This document shows positions 60,948-64,000 of a DNA stretch of 64,000 bases, piece by piece. The translations under genes were made by a program, and so were the position numbers. Location: the NCBI GenBank assembly GCA_018399015.1, contig CP073761.1, forward strand, positions 1,488,001 through 1,552,000, written 5' to 3'. Under the pieces are notes generated by a model that ran no database searches, was not told the origin of the DNA, and saw nothing but the letters and a program-made list of their open reading frames with translations. The first letter of the stretch is position 1. Each line of letters opens with the position of its first letter. This DNA comes from Cyanobium sp. M30B3 (GTDB lineage: Bacteria > Cyanobacteriota > Cyanobacteriia > PCC-6307 > Cyanobiaceae).

Positions 60948-61292
60948 ATGTCCCATCTCTCCATCCTGCCCACCGTGCTGCACGACGCCGACGTGCTGGC
61001 GGCCAGCCTGGAGGCCCTCGGCCTGCGGCCCCGCTGGGGGGGGCATCTGGAAGGGTTCGCCGGGGAGCGGCAACCGGTGCTGCTCCAGGTGCGCTGCGGG
61101 TCGGGGCACTGCCTCGGCTGGCGGCGCCAGGCCGATGGCTCCCTGGCCCTGGTGGGTGACCTGCAGCGGCTCAGCAGCAGCCAGAACCTGCAGCAACTGC
61201 TGGCCCGCATCACCCGCCGCTACGCCGCCAGCCGTGCCCTCGCCGATGCCCAGCGGCATCTTCCCGGGGCCCAGGTGAGCCTGATCGCCTGA
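60948..61292 (+). CDS. Ycf35-like DUF1257 protein
   Basis: This 114-residue protein begins MSHLSILPTVLHDADVLAAS and includes LEALGLRP and an SSSQNLQQLLARITRRYA segment, the pattern of DUF1257 (plastid Ycf35). The family is conserved in cyanobacteria and red-algal plastids and has no established function. It is divergent from purN with almost no space between starts, and lies 13 bases upstream of the M61 peptidase gene, so it is probably co-transcribed with the two genes downstream. Confidence 0.85.
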   Translation: MSHLSILPTVLHDADVLAASLEALGLRPRWGGHLEGFAGERQPVLLQVRCGSGHCLGWRRQADGSLALVGDLQRLSSSQNLQQLLARITRRYAASRALADAQRHLPGAQVSLIA

Positions 61293-61305
61293 TCCACAGC
61301 CCGCG

Positions 61306-63045
61306 GTGAGCGCAGTTCCTGCACCCTGCTTCAGCCTTGACCTGCGTTCGGCCCAGGCCCATCTGGTGGAGGTGCAGCTCACGCTGCATCCCCCCCAGAC
61401 CGTGTTGCGCTGGGCACTGCCCGGCTGGACCCCAGGCTCCTATCTGATCCGCGACTACGTGCGTCAGCTGGAGGGCGTGGCCCTCAGCCAGCGCGGCGAG
61501 GCCATCCCCTTCCAGCGCACGGGCGTGGCCTCCTGGCAGGCGGATCTGCCGAGCCTGGACCCCGTGACCGTGCGCTACCGGCTGATGGCCACCGAGCTCA
61601 CGGTGCGCACCTGCCACCTCACCGCCGAGCACGGTTTTCTCTGCCTGGCCGCCGTGGCCGTGGCGGTGGACGGCCTGCGCTGGCAGCCCCACCAGCTGCG
61701 CCTCTGCCTGCCGCCGGACTGGCGCGCCTTCGTGCCCCTGCCCCGATGTGCCGAAGGCCATTGGCTGGCCGCCGACTTCGACCAGTTGCTGGACAGCCCG
61801 GTGGAGGCGGGCCCCCACCGGGAGCATCCCTTCACCGTGGCCGGCATTCCCCACCGCTGGGTCACCTGGGGCACCACCCTGGCTGGCGACGATCCGCTCG
61901 TTGCCGACGACCAGCTGCTGGCTGACGTGGAGCGGGTGTGTCTGGCCTGCTGCCGGCTGATGGGAGTGGAGCGGCCCGCCGCCGACCACTACCTGTTCGT
62001 GCTCCATCTCACGGAGGCGGGCTATGGCGGCCTCGAGCACGACTGCAGCAGCGTGCTCCAGTACGGCCGCCGCAAGCTGGCGGAAGCGGAGGGCCGCCGC
62101 AGGTTCCTGCAGCTGGTGGCCCACGAATACCTGCACCAGTGGAACGTGCGCCGGTTGCGGCCCGCCGAGCTGGTGCCCTACGACTACCACCAGCCCGTGG
62201 TGGTGCCCAGCCTCTGGTTCGCCGAGGGGGTGACCAGCTACGTGGATCAGCTGTTACCCCACGCCGCCGGCATCAGCACGCCGGAGGAGGTGCTCAGTGA
62301 TCTGGGCAGCGACCTCAGCCGCTACCTGCTCACGCCCGGTCGCCGGGTGCAGAGCCTGCGGCTGAGCAGCGAGGAGGCCTGGGTGAAGCTCTACAAGCCC
62401 GATGCCTATTCCGCCAACAGCCAGGTGAGCTATTACCTCAAGGGTGCCGTGGTGGCCCTGGTGCTCGATCTGCACCTGCGCCGCGTCGGCAGTTGCCTGC
62501 CGGCCGTGCTGCGCCAGCTGTGGCGCAGCCATGGGCGCTGGGGCCGGGGTTACCGGGAAGCCGACCTGCTGGCGGCGTTCGCGGCCGCCGCCCCCGAACT
62601 GGCCCAGCTGCTGCCCGGTTGGCTGGAGGGGACGGACGACCCGGAGCTGGAGAGCTATCTGGCGGATGTGGGGCTCACCCTCCAGCCCCACCGGGCCGCC
62701 GTCCCCTGGTTGGGCTGGCAGCTGGAGCTCACGCCCTCGGGCCTGCAGCTGCAGCGGGTGCAGCGGGGCGGGCCGGCGGAGTCGGCCGGACTGCTGGTGG
62801 GCGATGAGCTGATCGCCCTGGCGGGACAGCGGCTGCGCAGGCCGGAGGATCTGCCTCCCCTGCTGGCGGCTCGGAAAAGTGGACCATCCCTGCCGTTACA
62901 TTTCGTACGCGATGGCAGGCTGCTGTGCACCAGCGTTGCGCCTGGATCACCCCAGGCTGAGCGCTGGAGTCTGGAACCTCTCCCCGAGATCACCGACGCC
63001 ATGCTTCAGCGCCGTGGACGCTGGCTTGCCCTGGAGGCCCCTTGA
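61306..63045 (+). CDS. M61 family metallopeptidase with PDZ domain
   Basis: The 579-residue protein has an N-terminal beta domain (LPGWTPGSYLIRDYVRQLEG). The zinc peptidase core has HEYLHQWN near residue 274 (HExxH) and the third ligand glutamate in LWFAEGVTSYVD. A C-terminal PDZ domain covers about residues 470-545 (RVQRGGPAESAGLLVGDELIALAGQ). This is the layout of glycyl aminopeptidases of family M61. No signal peptide is seen. The start is GTG at 61306. Its stop overlaps the TTG start of the amidase gene, so the pair is translationally coupled. Confidence 0.92.
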   Translation: MSAVPAPCFSLDLRSAQAHLVEVQLTLHPPQTVLRWALPGWTPGSYLIRDYVRQLEGVALSQRGEAIPFQRTGVASWQADLPSLDPVTVRYRLMATELTVRTCHLTAEHGFLCLAAVAVAVDGLRWQPHQLRLCLPPDWRAFVPLPRCAEGHWLAADFDQLLDSPVEAGPHREHPFTVAGIPHRWVTWGTTLAGDDPLVADDQLLADVERVCLACCRLMGVERPAADHYLFVLHLTEAGYGGLEHDCSSVLQYGRRKLAEAEGRRRFLQLVAHEYLHQWNVRRLRPAELVPYDYHQPVVVPSLWFAEGVTSYVDQLLPHAAGISTPEEVLSDLGSDLSRYLLTPGRRVQSLRLSSEEAWVKLYKPDAYSANSQVSYYLKGAVVALVLDLHLRRVGSCLPAVLRQLWRSHGRWGRGYREADLLAAFAAAAPELAQLLPGWLEGTDDPELESYLADVGLTLQPHRAAVPWLGWQLELTPSGLQLQRVQRGGPAESAGLLVGDELIALAGQRLRRPEDLPPLLAARKSGPSLPLHFVRDGRLLCTSVAPGSPQAERWSLEPLPEITDAMLQRRGRWLALEAP

Positions 63046-63911
63046 CCCTGCGGACCCAGCCCCTGCTCCTCGCCGGCCTGGCCGCAGCTGTCACCGGCCT
63101 GGGCAGCATCGGCTGGATGGCCCGCGATCTCAGCAGCCAGGGGGGTGATCGGGACCGCTCCCTGCTGGATCTGCTGGACGGCATCGGCAAGCCCAGCACA
63201 GATGCCCCTCCTTCGCCCGGCACCACGACCCAACCCCCCCCAGCCCACGTCGCCTGGCAGTCGCCCCTGCGCCGGCAGTGCGCCGCACCGCAGACCACCC
63301 AGCGCCAGCAGCTGCTCTCCCTCGTGAGCCAGCTGCGCACCGCCCCGCGCCAGGTGAGCATCGACCCCACCAACTTCGGGGAGCGCTTCAGCCGCGACGC
63401 CTTCGGCAATCCCCTGGACCCCACCCCCCGGCTGGTGGTGCTCCACGAAACGGTGTACAGCCTGGAGTCGGCGATCAGCACCTTCCGCACCCCCCACCCC
63501 CGCGATGAGGACCAGGTGAGCTACCACGCCCTCGTGGGCCGTGACGGTGAGGTGGTGTTTCTGCTCGATCCCCGCAAGCGGGCCTTCGGGGCCGGGAATT
63601 CGGCCTTCCGCGGCCAGTGGGCGATCACCAACCCGAAGGTGGGCGGCTCGGTGAACAACTTCGCCCTGCACGTGAGCCTGGAGAGTCCCCGGGACGGGGA
63701 GGACGGGGGCCCCAACCACAGCGGCTACACCACGGCCCAGTACGACGGCCTGGCCGCCCTGCTGGCCCTGTGGATGCAGACTTTCCCCATTGCCGCAGAC
63801 CAGATCACCACCCACCGGGCGGTGGATCTGGGCGGAGAGCGCGCCGACCCCCGCAGTTTCGACTGGTCAGCCCTGCAGTCCCGGCTGGGCCAGCTGGGGC
63901 TGCTCTGCTGA
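63042..63911 (+). CDS. N-acetylmuramoyl-L-alanine amidase (AmiD/AmpD-like)
   Basis: This 289-residue protein has an N-terminal hydrophobic segment (LLLAGLAAAVTGLGSIGWMA), probably a signal or anchor, and a proline-rich linker. An amidase_2 domain follows, with zinc-site pieces LVVLHETVYS (His near 134), FALHVSLESP (His near 209) and THRAVDLGGERADPRSFDW. It should cleave the MurNAc-L-Ala bond of peptidoglycan in the periplasm. The start is TTG at 63042, overlapping the peptidase stop (TTGA); this start keeps the signal. Together with murQ it points to peptidoglycan turnover. Confidence 0.88.
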   Translation: MTLRTQPLLLAGLAAAVTGLGSIGWMARDLSSQGGDRDRSLLDLLDGIGKPSTDAPPSPGTTTQPPPAHVAWQSPLRRQCAAPQTTQRQQLLSLVSQLRTAPRQVSIDPTNFGERFSRDAFGNPLDPTPRLVVLHETVYSLESAISTFRTPHPRDEDQVSYHALVGRDGEVVFLLDPRKRAFGAGNSAFRGQWAITNPKVGGSVNNFALHVSLESPRDGEDGGPNHSGYTTAQYDGLAALLALWMQTFPIAADQITTHRAVDLGGERADPRSFDWSALQSRLGQLGLLC

Positions 63912-63963
63912 GCGCTCCGTCCTGGGACTGTCCCCAGGTCCCGGGCGGATCACGGCTGGAATC

Positions 63964-64000
63964 TCAGATCAGGGGCGAGAGCACCGGCTTGCGCTGGCCA
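63964..64000 (-). CDS. Possible 3' end of an unidentified gene
   Basis: On the minus strand, a frame entering from the right edge reads GQRKPVLSPLI and stops at the complement of 63964-63966. The stretch looks protein-like and would be a C-terminus convergent with the amidase gene, but 37 bases are too few to identify or prove it. Between it and the amidase, CCTGGG and CCCAGG near 63922-63940 could pair in a small hairpin. Confidence 0.25.
   Translation of the reverse strand, partial: GQRKPVLSPLI

Overview
The window looks like chromosomal DNA of a GC-rich picocyanobacterium of the Synechococcus/Cyanobium group. Support comes from the start of photosystem I gene psaK at the left edge, several families known almost only from cyanobacteria or plastids (DUF3593, DUF2499, DUF3598, DUF3110, Ycf35-like DUF1257), a fused RibBA, a HisZ-type histidine regulatory subunit, an extended DnaK3-like chaperone beside its DnaJ, and an ABC transporter with an N-terminal cyclic-nucleotide-type domain. 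No rRNA, insertion sequence, prophage or CRISPR array is visible; one tRNA-Ser(GGA) is present.

Left part (1-22100), mostly housekeeping: psaK and two small membrane proteins; a three-gene ABC-2 exporter followed by a zinc-ribbon membrane protein and a CsaB-like pyruvyl transferase; peroxiredoxin, ribosomal protein L28 and a NarL-type response regulator; htpG; a DUF3598 gene; a minus-strand run of [2Fe-2S] ferredoxin, inositol-monophosphatase-like enzyme, hisZ and a bacterial-type ferredoxin; tRNA-Ser with a clear terminator; pstC-pstA-pstB with a candidate Pho box; dnaK3-dnaJ; DUF3110-murQ; mtnP; and a cyclophilin. Short tandem repeats overlap or directly follow the stop codons of at least four of these genes.

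Middle part (22100-57320), accessory: two ribbon-helix-helix proteins flank a LuxR-type regulator. Next come a membrane J-domain protein and a methyltransferase resembling the rickettsial OmpB lysine methyltransferases. Divergent from these is a type I secretion locus of about 28 kb: three large repeat proteins (1546, 711 and 5166 aa), a parvulin-like isomerase, an RTX-type ABC exporter with a cysteine-free C39-like domain, and an HlyD adaptor. Four successive coding junctions, from the 711-aa gene through hlyD, are overlapping or closely spaced. Convergent with hlyD is an inner-membrane-anchored protein with a TonB-like proline-rich rod and a beta-roll domain built of the same modules as the 5166-aa protein. 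The likely job is building a giant, cysteine-free, calcium-binding cell-surface or adhesion layer. This locus is the best candidate for a poorly described system. Its notable details are a shared C-terminal tail on two substrates, a jelly-roll-like domain inserted exactly at a repeat boundary, and palindromic candidate operators upstream.

Right part (57320-64000), housekeeping again: ribBA, argC, purN, a Ycf35-like protein, an M61 metallopeptidase with a PDZ domain, and an N-acetylmuramoyl-L-alanine amidase. The end of an unidentified minus-strand gene may touch the right edge.
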